A DNA stretch of 64,000 nt from positions 22,674 to 86,673 of the forward strand of contig JBKJQQ010000241.1 in the NCBI GenBank assembly GCA_046593875.1, given 5' to 3'. This document shows positions 32,932-41,641 of this stretch, one piece after another. Each line of letters starts with the position of its first letter. The first letter of the stretch is position 1. Source of the stretch: SCTD01 sp046593875. Its GTDB lineage: Bacteria; Actinomycetota; Actinomycetes; Mycobacteriales; SCTD01. The notes under the pieces are model-generated. The model was given only the letters and a program-made list of their open reading frames with translations, had not been told where the DNA came from and did no database searches. The translations under genes and the position numbers were made by a program.

Positions 32932-34412
32932 TGAGCCTCGGCGGCACGGCGGCCGCGTTGGAACGTCGGCTCGGCCTGTCCGTCTTCGCGGCCAACCTCG
33001 GCGGAGCGGTGGTCGTCTACGTCTTCCTCAGCTACCTGCTCGTCACCCCTGTCGACCTGCTCGACGGCGGCCGCCTGCAGCGGCTGAACAACGTCCTGTT
33101 CGTCGTCTACATGGCCTTCACCGCGGGAGGTGGCCACCTGCTGGGCCTGCGCCTGAACCGCCCGCTGCTCGAATGGCTGACCAGCGGGCGGCCGGGAGAC
33201 GCCGCCGCGCGCGCCGCCGTGCTGCGCGCCCCGCTCAGCATGTCGCTGATGAGCGGCGGGTTCTGGGCCGTCGCCGCGCTGGTGTTCGGCCTGGTCAACG
33301 GCGAGTTCCTGCTGCCCCTCGGCGTCCAGGTGGCGCTGACCATCGCGCTGGGCGGGCTCACCACCGTCTCGCTGACCTACCTGCTCGCCGAACGGGTGCT
33401 GCGGCCGGCCGTGACGCTCGCGCACGCTGGGAGCCCCGAGGCGCCCCCGGTGCTGCTCAGCGTGACCCGTCGGATGGTCGTGGCGTGGGCGGTCGGCAGC
33501 GGGGTGCCCCTGCTCGGGATCGCCCTCGGCGTCGTGGAGCTCATCGACGAGAGCCCGCTCAGCGATGCGGGTCTGCTGTTCCTGGTCGGCTGCGGGCTGG
33601 TCGCCGGTCTGCTCGCCACGGTGGCCGCGGCGCGGGCGGTCGCGGACCCGATCCAGTCCGTAGCCACAGCCCTGCGGGAGGTCGGCGAGGGACGGCTCGA
33701 CACGTCTGTGCCGGTCTACGACGCGTCCGAGATCGGGCGCCTGCAAGCTGGTTTCAACGCCATGGTCGGCGGCCTGCGGGAGCGGGCCACCCTCCAGGAC
33801 CTGTTCGGTCGGCAGGTCGGCGTCGACGTGGCGCGGCTGGCCGTGGAGCGCGGCGTGCGCCTCGGCGGCGAGCGGCGCGAGGTGGCGGTGCTCTACGTCG
33901 ACGTCATCGGCTCGACCGCGCTGGCCGTCACGCACGACCCCGAGGAGGTCGTCCTCCAGCTCAACCAGTTCTTCGGCGTCGTCGTCGACGCGGTGGCCGC
34001 CGAGGGCGGCTGGGTCAACAAGTTCGAGGGCGACGCAGCGCTGTGCGTGTTCGGGGCGCCCGTGGAGCGGGCGGATGCCCGCGCCGGAGCCCTGGCCGCG
34101 GCCCGGGCCCTGGCCCGTGGGCTCGAGCCGCTCGTGCTCGAGGCCGCGATCGGCGTCTGCGCCGGCTGGGTCGTCGCGGGCAACGTCGGCACCGAGAGCC
34201 GCTTCGAGTACACCGTCATCGGCGACGCGGTCAACGCGGCGGCGCGGCTGGCCGAGCTGGCCCGGGAGCAGCCCGGCCACCTGCTGGCCGACGGCGACGT
34301 GGTGGAGCAGGCCGGCGCGGAGGCCGCGCACTGGGAGATCGGCCCGCCGGTCGTGCTGCGTGGGCGGGTCGCGCCCACCCGGCTGGCCCGGCCGTCTGCC
34401 CCTCCCGAGTAG
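32931..34412 (+). CDS. membrane-bound class III adenylyl/guanylyl cyclase (six TM, HAMP, CHD)
   Basis: 493 residues: about six hydrophobic segments in the first 235, a HAMP linker (ADPIQSVATALREVGEGRLDTSVPVYDASEIGRLQAGFNAMVGGL), then a cyclase homology domain. Catalytic residues look complete: metal Asp in LYVDVIGSTALA, Lys and second Asp in GGWVNKFEGDAALCVFG, and the Asn/Arg pair in GDAVNAAARLAEL. The layout matches the mycobacterial Rv1318c-Rv1320c/Rv3645 group, which make cAMP. ATG 32931 overlaps the DUF3866 stop (TGATG) with no separate ribosome-binding site, so expression is coupled. Confidence 0.92.
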   Translation: MSLGGTAAALERRLGLSVFAANLGGAVVVYVFLSYLLVTPVDLLDGGRLQRLNNVLFVVYMAFTAGGGHLLGLRLNRPLLEWLTSGRPGDAAARAAVLRAPLSMSLMSGGFWAVAALVFGLVNGEFLLPLGVQVALTIALGGLTTVSLTYLLAERVLRPAVTLAHAGSPEAPPVLLSVTRRMVVAWAVGSGVPLLGIALGVVELIDESPLSDAGLLFLVGCGLVAGLLATVAAARAVADPIQSVATALREVGEGRLDTSVPVYDASEIGRLQAGFNAMVGGLRERATLQDLFGRQVGVDVARLAVERGVRLGGERREVAVLYVDVIGSTALAVTHDPEEVVLQLNQFFGVVVDAVAAEGGWVNKFEGDAALCVFGAPVERADARAGALAAARALARGLEPLVLEAAIGVCAGWVVAGNVGTESRFEYTVIGDAVNAAARLAELAREQPGHLLADGDVVEQAGAEAAHWEIGPPVVLRGRVAPTRLARPSAPPE

Positions 34413-34487
34413 TCCGTTGGGACCATCTCTCGGGTGGTTCGCCCCTTCTTCCTGGCATCTGGCCCGTGGAACGCCCACTCTCACAGG

Positions 34488-36686
34488 GTGACCGACTCCG
34501 ACCAGGTGTGGCTGGATGTCGCCGGCGGCGTCCTGGCGCACGTCCGGAGCGTCCTGGGCTTCGAGATGGCGGTGCTGTCGCGGCGCACCGGCGACGACTA
34601 CGTGGTGCTCGCCGCCGAGGACGACTGCTACGGGGTGCGCGCCGGCGACGTCCTCCCCTGGGACGACACGTTCTGCGCCCGGATGGTCGACGGACGCGCG
34701 CCGTCGTTCGCCCCGGACGCGACCGTCGTCCCGGCCTACGTCGAGGCCGGCGAGCTGCTCGGCATGGACGTCGGCGCCTACGTCTCGCTCCCGCTCGTCG
34801 GCGCGGACGGCGCCTTGCTCGGGACCCTGTGCGCCGCCAGCGCCCGGCCGCAGACCAGCGCCCTGCTCGCGCACGAGGACGTGCTGCGCGTGCTGTCCGG
34901 CACCGTGGGGGCGCTGCTGGACTCCGAGCTCAGGCTCCAGCGTGAGTCTCGACGGGCCGAGCGGGCGGAGGCCGTCGCGCACGTCGACCCGCTGACGGGC
35001 TTGGGCAACCGCCGGCTGTGGGACCGGGCCCTGGCCTCCGAGGAGCGCCGCTGCGCGTCCTTCGGGCTGCCCGCGGGCCTGCTGGCCGTCGACGTCGACG
35101 GGCTCAAGGCGCACAACGACCTGGTCGGTCACGAGGCCGGCGACGCGCTGCTCCGGACGGTGGCGGCGGCGCTGCTCGCGGCCACCGGACCGGACGACGT
35201 GCTGGCCCGGACCGGGGGCGACGAGTTCGCGGTGCTGCTGCCCGAGAGCGACGCCGCGCGGGTCGGCGCGGTCGTGGCGGCCCTCCGCGAGGCGTTGGCC
35301 GAGCGGGGCGTGTCGGCCGGCATCGGCTCGGCGCAGCGCGGCCGCGAGGGCCTCGCCACCGCGTGGCGCGCCGCCGACGCCGCGCTGCTGCTGGACAAGC
35401 GCCGGGCGCGCGAGGTCCTGCGCCCAGCCTCGACGCCCGCACCGGTCCCGGACGCGTCGGTCGACGACGTGCTGCTGGAGGAGCTCCTCGTGCTGGCCCG
35501 CCGCCAGCTCGGCGCGGCCATCTCCTTCGTGGGCGAGTGGCGCGGCGGCCCGTCCGGCGTCCGGGTCATGCGCGGCGTGTCGGCCGACTTCCCCCTTCCG
35601 GTGGGTCGGGGGTCGACCGAGGCGCTCGACGGCACCTACTGCCAGCGCATCCTCGACGGCCGCCTCCCCCGGGTCATCCCGGACACCTCGCGCGAGCCCG
35701 AGGCGATGGCCCTGCCGATCACCTCCGCCCTGCCGATCGGCTCCTACGTCGGCGTCCCGGTCGTGCTGTCCGACGGACAGCTGTACGGGACGCTGTGCTG
35801 CCTGTCGCCGACACCGGACACCTCCCTGTCGGACCGGGATGCGGACTTCCTCGCCGCGATCGCCAGGAGCATGGCGCGGGTGCTCGAGGCCGAGCTGCGC
35901 GAGCGGGCCGTGCGCAGCGCCCTGGTGGCCCGCCTGGACCCGGTGGTGCGCGGGCGCGGCCTGTCGGTCGTCTACCAGCCGGTCATGCGCCTCGTCGACG
36001 GCGCCCTGGTCGGGCTCGAGGCACTGGCCCGTTTCGGCGTGGACGGCCACGGGGCGCCCGGTCCGTGGTTCGGCGACGCCGCCGCGGCCGGGCTCACCGG
36101 TGACCTCGAGATCGCGGCTGCGCGCGCCGCCCTGCTCGCCGCGCCGGCCCTGCCCGGCTTCCTGGCGCTCAACTTCTCCGCCACCACGATCCGCAGCCCG
36201 GCCTTCGCGACCCTGCTCGATGGGCACGACCCGCAGCGGCTGGTCGTCGAGGTCAGCGAGCACGAGGAGATCGAGGACTACGCGGCGCTGGTGGACGCGC
36301 TCCGGCCGTGGCGGGCGGCGGGGCTGCGGGTCGCCGTGGACGACGCCGGCGCCGGCTTCGCCAGCCTGCGCCACGTCGTGCTGCTCGCCCCCGACCTCAT
36401 CAAGCTCGACCTGTCGCTGGTCCGCGGCATCGACGGTGACCGCACCCGGCAGTCGCTGGCGATGGCGCTGACGACCTTCGCGCGCAGTGCCGGCGCCGAG
36501 GTCCTCGCCGAGGGCGTCGAGACCGAGGCCGAGCGCGACGTGCTCGCCGAGGCCGGCGTCACGCTCGTGCAGGGCTGGCTCTTCGGCGCCGGTCTGCCCG
36601 GGCCGCAGATCGCCGAGCGCTACGGACGTCGGACCAGCGGGCTGCCCGCTCCTCGGCTCGGCGGGGGCAGGGGCGTCAGGGCCTGA
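34488..36686 (+). CDS. GAF-GGDEF-GAF-EAL cyclic-di-GMP turnover protein
   Basis: 732 residues: GAF domain (about 1-160), GGDEF domain with intact GGDEF at 243-247, a second GAF domain (about 325-465) and an EAL domain with Glu511 in GLEALARF. The EAL site looks active: Asn in LALNFSATTI, Glu in EVSEHEEI, Asp pair in VDDAGAGFASL, Lys in IKLDLSLVRG and QGWLFGAGLP. No RxxD inhibitory site precedes GGDEF (GPDD there). So it may both make and degrade c-di-GMP under control of two small-molecule sensors. GTG 34488 is 6 nt after CACTCT; GTG 34434 is an alternative. It converges on the PAS-GGDEF gene with an 11-nt overlap. Confidence 0.9.
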   Translation: MTDSDQVWLDVAGGVLAHVRSVLGFEMAVLSRRTGDDYVVLAAEDDCYGVRAGDVLPWDDTFCARMVDGRAPSFAPDATVVPAYVEAGELLGMDVGAYVSLPLVGADGALLGTLCAASARPQTSALLAHEDVLRVLSGTVGALLDSELRLQRESRRAERAEAVAHVDPLTGLGNRRLWDRALASEERRCASFGLPAGLLAVDVDGLKAHNDLVGHEAGDALLRTVAAALLAATGPDDVLARTGGDEFAVLLPESDAARVGAVVAALREALAERGVSAGIGSAQRGREGLATAWRAADAALLLDKRRAREVLRPASTPAPVPDASVDDVLLEELLVLARRQLGAAISFVGEWRGGPSGVRVMRGVSADFPLPVGRGSTEALDGTYCQRILDGRLPRVIPDTSREPEAMALPITSALPIGSYVGVPVVLSDGQLYGTLCCLSPTPDTSLSDRDADFLAAIARSMARVLEAELRERAVRSALVARLDPVVRGRGLSVVYQPVMRLVDGALVGLEALARFGVDGHGAPGPWFGDAAAAGLTGDLEIAAARAALLAAPALPGFLALNFSATTIRSPAFATLLDGHDPQRLVVEVSEHEEIEDYAALVDALRPWRAAGLRVAVDDAGAGFASLRHVVLLAPDLIKLDLSLVRGIDGDRTRQSLAMALTTFARSAGAEVLAEGVETEAERDVLAEAGVTLVQGWLFGAGLPGPQIAERYGRRTSGLPAPRLGGGRGVRA

Positions 36687-37548
36687 CCGCGTCCCGCAGC
36701 GCGCCGGCCTGACTGCTGCGCAGGGACTTCGAGGCGTACATCCGCGCGTCCGCCTCCTCGAGGACCGAGCTCGGGTCCTCCCCGGGTTGGAGCAGGCTGG
36801 TCCCCACGGACACACCGACCACGACCACGACGCGTCCCGGCAGGATCATCGGCTGCCGCATCGCGTTGAGCACCCGGCGGGTCAGCCCCTCGGGGCTGGC
36901 CGCGGGGTCCGGTGGCGCGACGATGACGAACTCGTCGCCCCCGAGCCGGGCCACGAGGTCCTCGCCGCGAACGGCCAGCGTCAGTCGGCGTCCGACCTCG
37001 ACGAGGACCGCATCGCCCGCGGCGTGGCCGTAGGTGTCGTTGACGGCCTTGAAGCCGTTGAGGTCGCAGAACAGCACCGAGGCGCCGCTGCCCGACAGCG
37101 TCGTCAGGACCTCGAGCAGCCGGGTGCGGTTGGGCAGCCCCGTCAGCTCGTCGGTCCGGGTACGGGCGAGCAGGTCCTCGGCCGCCGACCGCGCCAGGCT
37201 GACGTCGACGCCCACGCAGGCGAGCAGTGGGGGTGCGTCCTGGACCCGGGCGGTCGTCCAGGCCAAGGTGCGGCGCCCACCCTCGGAGCCGGGGGGCAGG
37301 TCGTGCTCGTGGGACTGCGCGACCCCGGTGCGCGCGACGCCGCGCAGGACGTGCAGCAGGTCCACGTGGTCGCGTGCCGCAGCCATGACCGGCGTCACGT
37401 CCCCGCCGACGACCCCCGGTCGCAGGCGCAGGCTCTGGTGCCCCGCGGGGTTGGCGTCGACCAGGCGGCCCGCGCCGTCGACGAGCAGCACCACGGCGGC
37501 CGTCGCGTCGAGCAGGGACGGGGCCAGGGCGGACAGCGCGCTGGTCAC
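36676..37548 (-). CDS. PAS-GGDEF diguanylate cyclase
   Basis: 290 residues. A PAS-like sensor occupies about 1-125 (LLDATAAVVLLVDGAGRLVDANPAGHQSL). The GGDEF domain has TDELTGLPNRTRLLE, LFCDLNGFKAVNDTYGHAAGDAVL and LGGDEFVIV, all intact. RGED precedes GGDEF at the position of the RxxD product-inhibition site, so feedback control is expected. GTG 37548 overlaps the stop of the response regulator-cyclase gene as GTGA, making this the last gene of the chemosensory operon. Confidence 0.91.
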   Translation of the reverse strand: MTSALSALAPSLLDATAAVVLLVDGAGRLVDANPAGHQSLRLRPGVVGGDVTPVMAAARDHVDLLHVLRGVARTGVAQSHEHDLPPGSEGGRRTLAWTTARVQDAPPLLACVGVDVSLARSAAEDLLARTRTDELTGLPNRTRLLEVLTTLSGSGASVLFCDLNGFKAVNDTYGHAAGDAVLVEVGRRLTLAVRGEDLVARLGGDEFVIVAPPDPAASPEGLTRRVLNAMRQPMILPGRVVVVVGVSVGTSLLQPGEDPSSVLEEADARMYASKSLRSSQAGALRDAVRP

Positions 37549-38495
37549 GGCGCGCCGTCCTCGGCCACCGACACCCGGTTGCGTCCGGCCTCCTTTGCGG
37601 CGTAGAGCGCGCCGTCGGCCGAAGCCACCAGCCCGCGCAGGTCGCCGAGCTCGCCGACCGCCCCGCCCGCGCTCACCGTGATGTCCAGCGTGCCGCCGGT
37701 GCCGACCGCGAGCGGGGTCACGTCGACGGCGGCGCGCAGGCGCTCGGCGAGGTCCACGACGGCGCTCCGGTCGCCGTCGGTGAGCAGGGCCACGAACTCC
37801 TCGCCGCCCCAGCGCACGAGGGTCTCGCCATCGCACGTCGCGCGGCGCATCCGGGCGGCGACGGTGGCGAGCACCGCGTCCCCGACGAGGTGGCCGTGCT
37901 CGTCGTTGACCTTCTTGAAGTGGTCGATGTCGACCATGACGACCCCGACCGGCAGACCGGCGCCGCGACCGGCGAGCAGTCCGTCGACGACCTGCTCCAG
38001 GTGGCGACGGTTCGGCAGTCCGGTCAGCGGGTCGGTGTTGCTCAGGGCATCGAGCTCGCGCGCCCGTCGCTGCAGCTCGTCGTGGCGCTGGGACAGGCGC
38101 ATCGCGGTGCTCACTCGGGCGACGAGCTCGCTGCTCTCGCAGGGCTTTTTGAGGTAGTCGTGCGCGCCGAGGTCGAGGCCGCGCGCGACCTCACCGCCCG
38201 CGATGCGCGCCGTCAGGAACAGCACGGGCAGCCACCGCAGGTGCGGGTCCTCCTGCATGCGCTGCATCGTCGCCAGTCCGTCGAGCACGGGCATGTCCAC
38301 GTCGAGCAGCACGAGGTCGGGTCGGTCCACCCGGCAGGACGTCAGCCCCTGCTCGCCGTCAGCGGCCTCGTTTACCCGGTAACCGGCGGCCTCGAGGTCA
38401 CGCCGGAGGATCCGCCGCACAGTGCTCGAGTCGTCGACGACGAGCACAGTCGCGACGCGCACGCGGTCCGGGCCGCGTCGCTCGTCGGCCGTCAC
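37545..38495 (-). CDS. response regulator with diguanylate cyclase output (REC-GGDEF)
   Basis: 316 residues. The receiver domain has acidic Asp21-Asp22, phospho-acceptor Asp65 in LVLLDVDMPV, Thr in LFLTAR and Lys in YLKKPCE. The GGDEF domain has SNTDPLTGLPNRRHLEQV, VDIDHFKKVNDEHGHLVGD and an active GGEEF. There is no RxxD site (CDGE at that position). Phosphorylation, presumably by the CheA encoded upstream, should switch on c-di-GMP synthesis. It overlaps both neighbours by GTGA junctions. Confidence 0.93.
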   Translation of the reverse strand: MTADERRGPDRVRVATVLVVDDSSTVRRILRRDLEAAGYRVNEAADGEQGLTSCRVDRPDLVLLDVDMPVLDGLATMQRMQEDPHLRWLPVLFLTARIAGGEVARGLDLGAHDYLKKPCESSELVARVSTAMRLSQRHDELQRRARELDALSNTDPLTGLPNRRHLEQVVDGLLAGRGAGLPVGVVMVDIDHFKKVNDEHGHLVGDAVLATVAARMRRATCDGETLVRWGGEEFVALLTDGDRSAVVDLAERLRAAVDVTPLAVGTGGTLDITVSAGGAVGELGDLRGLVASADGALYAAKEAGRNRVSVAEDGAP

Positions 38496-38953
38496 GGGTC
38501 ACCGTCGGCAGTCCTGCGGAGGACCGAGATGACCAGCGGCTGCTCCAGCGACAGGAACGTCGCCGTCGCCTCGACGTGGGTGCCCAGGACGCGCAGGGCG
38601 TAGTCGGCTCCGTGCGCGACGGTGGGCAGCGAGATGCGGGACGGCTCGGGGAGGAGCGCCTTGATGTTGCCCGCGAGCATGTTGGTCAGCTCGCCGACGG
38701 TGTCGTGCACCTCCTCGGGCGTGCAGGCGCCCTCAGGCCGGAACAGCTCGGCGGACAGCCGCTCGGCCAGCGACTGCGGGCACTGCAGCATGACCGCGCC
38801 GTTCCACGCGCCATCGATCTGGATGCAGCCGGTCATGACCTGCGCGTCCCCCGCCAGCCCCACCCCGGCGGGGGCGAGGTCGAGGGGGAAGCTGAAGAGC
38901 GTCTCCCAGATGCTCTGCGCGATCTGCGCGATGTCCTGCTCTACCTCGGTCAC
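38492..38953 (-). CDS. cheX: CheX-like chemotaxis phosphatase
   Basis: 153 residues. The CheX/CheC-type catalytic signature E-x-x-N is present in TVGELTNMLAGNIKALLP, preceded by AVMLQCPQSLAERLSAELF, and the protein ends in a beta-rich segment. CheX dephosphorylates CheY~P and so resets the signal. It is short, as expected for CheX with a single catalytic motif. GTG 38953 overlaps the cheR stop as GTGA. Alternative: a related FliY/CheC-like protein, less likely at this length. Confidence 0.8.
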   Translation of the reverse strand: MTEVEQDIAQIAQSIWETLFSFPLDLAPAGVGLAGDAQVMTGCIQIDGAWNGAVMLQCPQSLAERLSAELFRPEGACTPEEVHDTVGELTNMLAGNIKALLPEPSRISLPTVAHGADYALRVLGTHVEATATFLSLEQPLVISVLRRTADGDP

Positions 38954-39768
38954 TGCTGCCCTCCTGCGGCCATCGGTCTGTACATCGACGTGCGCCCCAC
39001 CTGCAACCGCTCCCAGCCCTCGTCCAGTCCGTACGTCGTCTCCGCGCCGCCCAGCGAGAGCAGACCACCCGGCGCCAGGACGCGGGCGACCTGGGTCAGG
39101 ACGGCGCGCTTGGCCTCGGGTCCGAAGTAGATCAGGACGTTGCGCAGCAGCACGAGGTCCATCGGGGGAAGGCTCGGCCACGGCTTGGCCAGGTTGAGCT
39201 GCCGGAACTCCACCCGGCGGCGCAGGTGCTCGCGCACCCGCCAACCGGCGCCGTCCCGCTCGAAGTGCTTGACGAGCAGGGCGGCCGGCAGCCCGCGGTT
39301 GACGTCCAGCTGCGTGAAGGTGCCGCGGGCGGCGCGGGCGAGGACGTCGCGTGACAGGTCGGTGGCCAGGATCGTGGCGTCGGCGGTCGGGAAGTGGTCG
39401 GCCAGCAGCATCGCCAGGCTGTACGCCTCCTGGCCGGTGGAGGACGCCGCCGACCACAGCCGGAGCCTTCCGCCGCGCCGGGCCAGGGCTGCCGGCAGGA
39501 CGACGTCACGCAGCGCGTCGAAGGGGTGCACGTCGCGGAAGAACGAGGTCTCGTTGGTGGTCATGGCCTCGACCACGTCGTCGCGCAGCGCGGTCGATCC
39601 CTGTCGCAGCAGCGCGAGGAGCTCGGCTACGGACGACAGTCCCTCGCGTTCGGCGAGCGGGGCCAGCCGCGCCTCGACGAGGTACTCCTTGCCGTCGTTC
39701 AGCACCAGCGCACTGCGCTCCTGGACCAGGGAGCGGACGTACTGGAAGTCGCCGGCGGGCAGCGCCAC
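38950..39768 (-). CDS. cheR: chemoreceptor glutamate methyltransferase CheR
   Basis: 272 residues: the N-terminal helical domain (FQYVRSLVQERSALVLNDGKEYLVEARLAPL) and an S-adenosylmethionine-binding domain (LRLWSAASSTGQEAYSLAMLLAD, TDLSRDVLARAARGTFTQLDVNRGLP, DLVLLRNVLIYF). It methylates MCP glutamates for adaptation. GTG 39768 immediately follows the cheB stop with no gap. Confidence 0.95.
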   Translation of the reverse strand: MALPAGDFQYVRSLVQERSALVLNDGKEYLVEARLAPLAEREGLSSVAELLALLRQGSTALRDDVVEAMTTNETSFFRDVHPFDALRDVVLPAALARRGGRLRLWSAASSTGQEAYSLAMLLADHFPTADATILATDLSRDVLARAARGTFTQLDVNRGLPAALLVKHFERDGAGWRVREHLRRRVEFRQLNLAKPWPSLPPMDLVLLRNVLIYFGPEAKRAVLTQVARVLAPGGLLSLGGAETTYGLDEGWERLQVGRTSMYRPMAAGGQQ

Positions 39769-40815
39769 TCAGCGTCCCGCGGTGACGCGGTCGACTAGGC
39801 CGGCGCCCAGCGCCTCGATCGGCAGCGCGGCCTGCGCGAGCCCGGCCCGCACCACGCTGCTCGGCATGCTCCCGATGACGCAGCTCGCGGGGTCCTGCAC
39901 CACCACCTGACCGCCTGCGGCGCGGACCGCCTGGCAGCCGATCAGTCCGTCCGATCCCATGCCGGTCATCACCACGCCGAGCACCCCCGCGCCGAAGACC
40001 GCAGCGGCGGAGCGGAACAGGACATCGGCTGCCGGCCGGCAGGAGTTCTCCGGCGGGCCGTCGCCGAGCGCGACCTGGACGATCCCTCCGCTGCGGGCCA
40101 GCGCAAGGTGCCGACCGCCGGGGGCGAGGTAGACGTGACCGGGCCGCACCTGCTCTCCCTGGACCGCTTCGCCGACCGACAGCGGCGAACCGCGGTCGAG
40201 TCGCTCGGCCAGCAGCCGGGTGAAGACCGGCGGCATGTGCTGTACGACCAGCAGGGGCACCGGGAAGCTGGCGGGCAGTCCGGCGAGCAGGACGCTCAGC
40301 GCATCCGGGCCACCGGTCGAGATGCCGACGACGACGACCTGGAGCGGCGCACGGGGACCGGGCGCGGCGGCCGCGGGAACGAACGTGCTCAGCGCCTCGC
40401 GCGGTGCGGCGAGTCCCTTGACCAGCGGTGCCAGGTGCTCGACGACATAGGCCTCGGCCAGCTCGACCGAGGACGCGGTCGGCTTGAGGACGAAGTCGAC
40501 GGCGCCGAGCGACAGGGCATCCAGGGTCGATGCCGCGCCACGCTCGTCCAGGCTGCTGAACAGGACGACGGGCAGGTCGGGGTGCGTGCGCCGGAGCTCG
40601 CTCAGCGTGCCGAAGCCGTCCAGCTCGGGCATCTCGAGGTCGAGCACGACGACGTCCGGGCGGGAGTGCCGGATCTTGTCGAGAGCCAGCCGGCCGTTGG
40701 CGGCGAAGTCGGTGCGGGCGATCGCCGGGTCCCGCTCGAGCGCCCGTGCGACGACGCGGCGCATGACCACGGAGTCGTCCACGACCAGCACCCGCACCGG
40801 GGCGACGGGCGGCAC
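39769..40815 (-). CDS. cheB: chemotaxis response regulator/methylesterase CheB
   Basis: 348 residues. The N-terminal receiver has phospho-acceptor Asp59 in VVVLDLEMPELDG. The C-terminal methylesterase shows its Ser in VVGISTGGPDALSVLL, His in VVQHMPPVFTRLLAERL and Asp in VVMTGMGSDGLIG. It removes methyl groups from MCPs when phosphorylated by CheA. It follows cheY by 4 nt. Confidence 0.96.
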   Translation of the reverse strand: MPPVAPVRVLVVDDSVVMRRVVARALERDPAIARTDFAANGRLALDKIRHSRPDVVVLDLEMPELDGFGTLSELRRTHPDLPVVLFSSLDERGAASTLDALSLGAVDFVLKPTASSVELAEAYVVEHLAPLVKGLAAPREALSTFVPAAAAPGPRAPLQVVVVGISTGGPDALSVLLAGLPASFPVPLLVVQHMPPVFTRLLAERLDRGSPLSVGEAVQGEQVRPGHVYLAPGGRHLALARSGGIVQVALGDGPPENSCRPAADVLFRSAAAVFGAGVLGVVMTGMGSDGLIGCQAVRAAGGQVVVQDPASCVIGSMPSSVVRAGLAQAALPIEALGAGLVDRVTAGR

Positions 40816-40819
40816 GGTC

Positions 40820-41188
40820 CTAGACCTCGAAGCCGAGCAGGTGCAGCTTGTCGAGGACGGCCTCGCGGGTGAACGGCTTCATTAGGTACTCGTCCGCGCC
40901 GGCGGTGAGGGCGTGCATCACCTGCGGGATCTCGGTCTCGGTCGTCACCATGACGACCTTCGCGGTGGACGAGTGCGGCGGTTGCCGGACGGCCTGCAGG
41001 AACTCGATGCCGGTCATCTCCGGCATGTTCCAGTCGAGCAGCACGAGCTCCGGGACGAGGCCTCCGGCAAGCAGGTCCAGCCCCTCGCGGCCGTTGCCTG
41101 CCTCCGCGACCTCGAAGCCGAGACCGCGCAGCATGCGTCCCAGGATCATGCGCATCGCCCGCGAGTCGTCGATCACCAGGGACTGCAC
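40820..41188 (-). CDS. cheY: single-domain response regulator CheY
   Basis: 122 residues: a bare receiver domain with acidic pair Asp7-Asp8, phospho-acceptor Asp52 in LVLLDWNMPEMTG, Thr in VVMVTTE and Lys in YLMKPF. It has no output domain, so it acts by protein contact, normally with a flagellar or other motor; no motor gene is present in the window. It follows cheW by 18 nt. Confidence 0.95.
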   Translation of the reverse strand: MQSLVIDDSRAMRMILGRMLRGLGFEVAEAGNGREGLDLLAGGLVPELVLLDWNMPEMTGIEFLQAVRQPPHSSTAKVVMVTTETEIPQVMHALTAGADEYLMKPFTREAVLDKLHLLGFEV

Positions 41189-41206
41189 GGGAGGGGCTCC
41201 TTCGAC

Positions 41207-41641
41207 TCAGGCGACGGTCAGGACGAGACGCGGATCCAGGACGAGCAGCAGCGCACCTGCACGCTGGTGCGCCGCGGTGCACAACCTACGTATCTCATGG
41301 TCCACCGTCTCCGGAACGTCCTCACCCTCACCGTCAGCCACCTCGACCACGTCGCCCTCGCGGTCCACGACGAGGCTGATGTGCTCGTCGTCGAGCTCGA
41401 CGATGACGTGCGCGACGTCGGTGTCGTGTTCGCGCGGGGGCATCCCCAGGCGCAGCCGGGCGTCCAGGACCGGCACGATCCGGCCGCGGAGGTTGAGCAG
41501 CCCGACCATGGCGCCCGGGGCCAGGGGCACCTCCGTCACGTGCTGGCCGCGCACGACCTCCACGACGTCGGCCACGGGCAGGGCCAGGTGGAGCCCGCCC
41601 ACGGTGAAGGTGCAGAGCCGGTGCGCGAGGGCCGCGCTCAC
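41207..41641 (-). CDS. cheW: chemotaxis coupling protein CheW
   Basis: 144 residues: an SH3-like CheW domain with LCTFTVGGLHLALPVADVVEVVRGQHVTEVPLAPGAMVGLLNLRGRIVPVLDARLRLG and HVIVELDDEHISLVVDREGDVVEV. It bridges MCP and CheA. GTG 41641 overlaps the cheA stop as GTGA. The C-terminus carries a short extension (RLCTAAHQRAGALLLVLDPRLV) matching the usual final strand. Confidence 0.95.
   Translation of the reverse strand: MSAALAHRLCTFTVGGLHLALPVADVVEVVRGQHVTEVPLAPGAMVGLLNLRGRIVPVLDARLRLGMPPREHDTDVAHVIVELDDEHISLVVDREGDVVEVADGEGEDVPETVDHEIRRLCTAAHQRAGALLLVLDPRLVLTVA

Noticed and set aside
34434..34487. 18-residue N-terminal extension of the GGDEF-EAL protein
   Set aside because: The first GTG has no ribosome-binding site; the later GTG has the 6-nt -10 spacing seen at other leaderless genes and the GAF fold begins there. 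The choice remains uncertain.
32157..36815. A 1552-codon open frame on the minus strand opposite the DUF3866, cyclase and GGDEF-EAL genes
   Set aside because: Very long antisense frames are typical of GC-rich DNA. Its translation is Arg/Gly/His-rich and low in complexity, while the plus strand encodes three clear families with conserved motifs.
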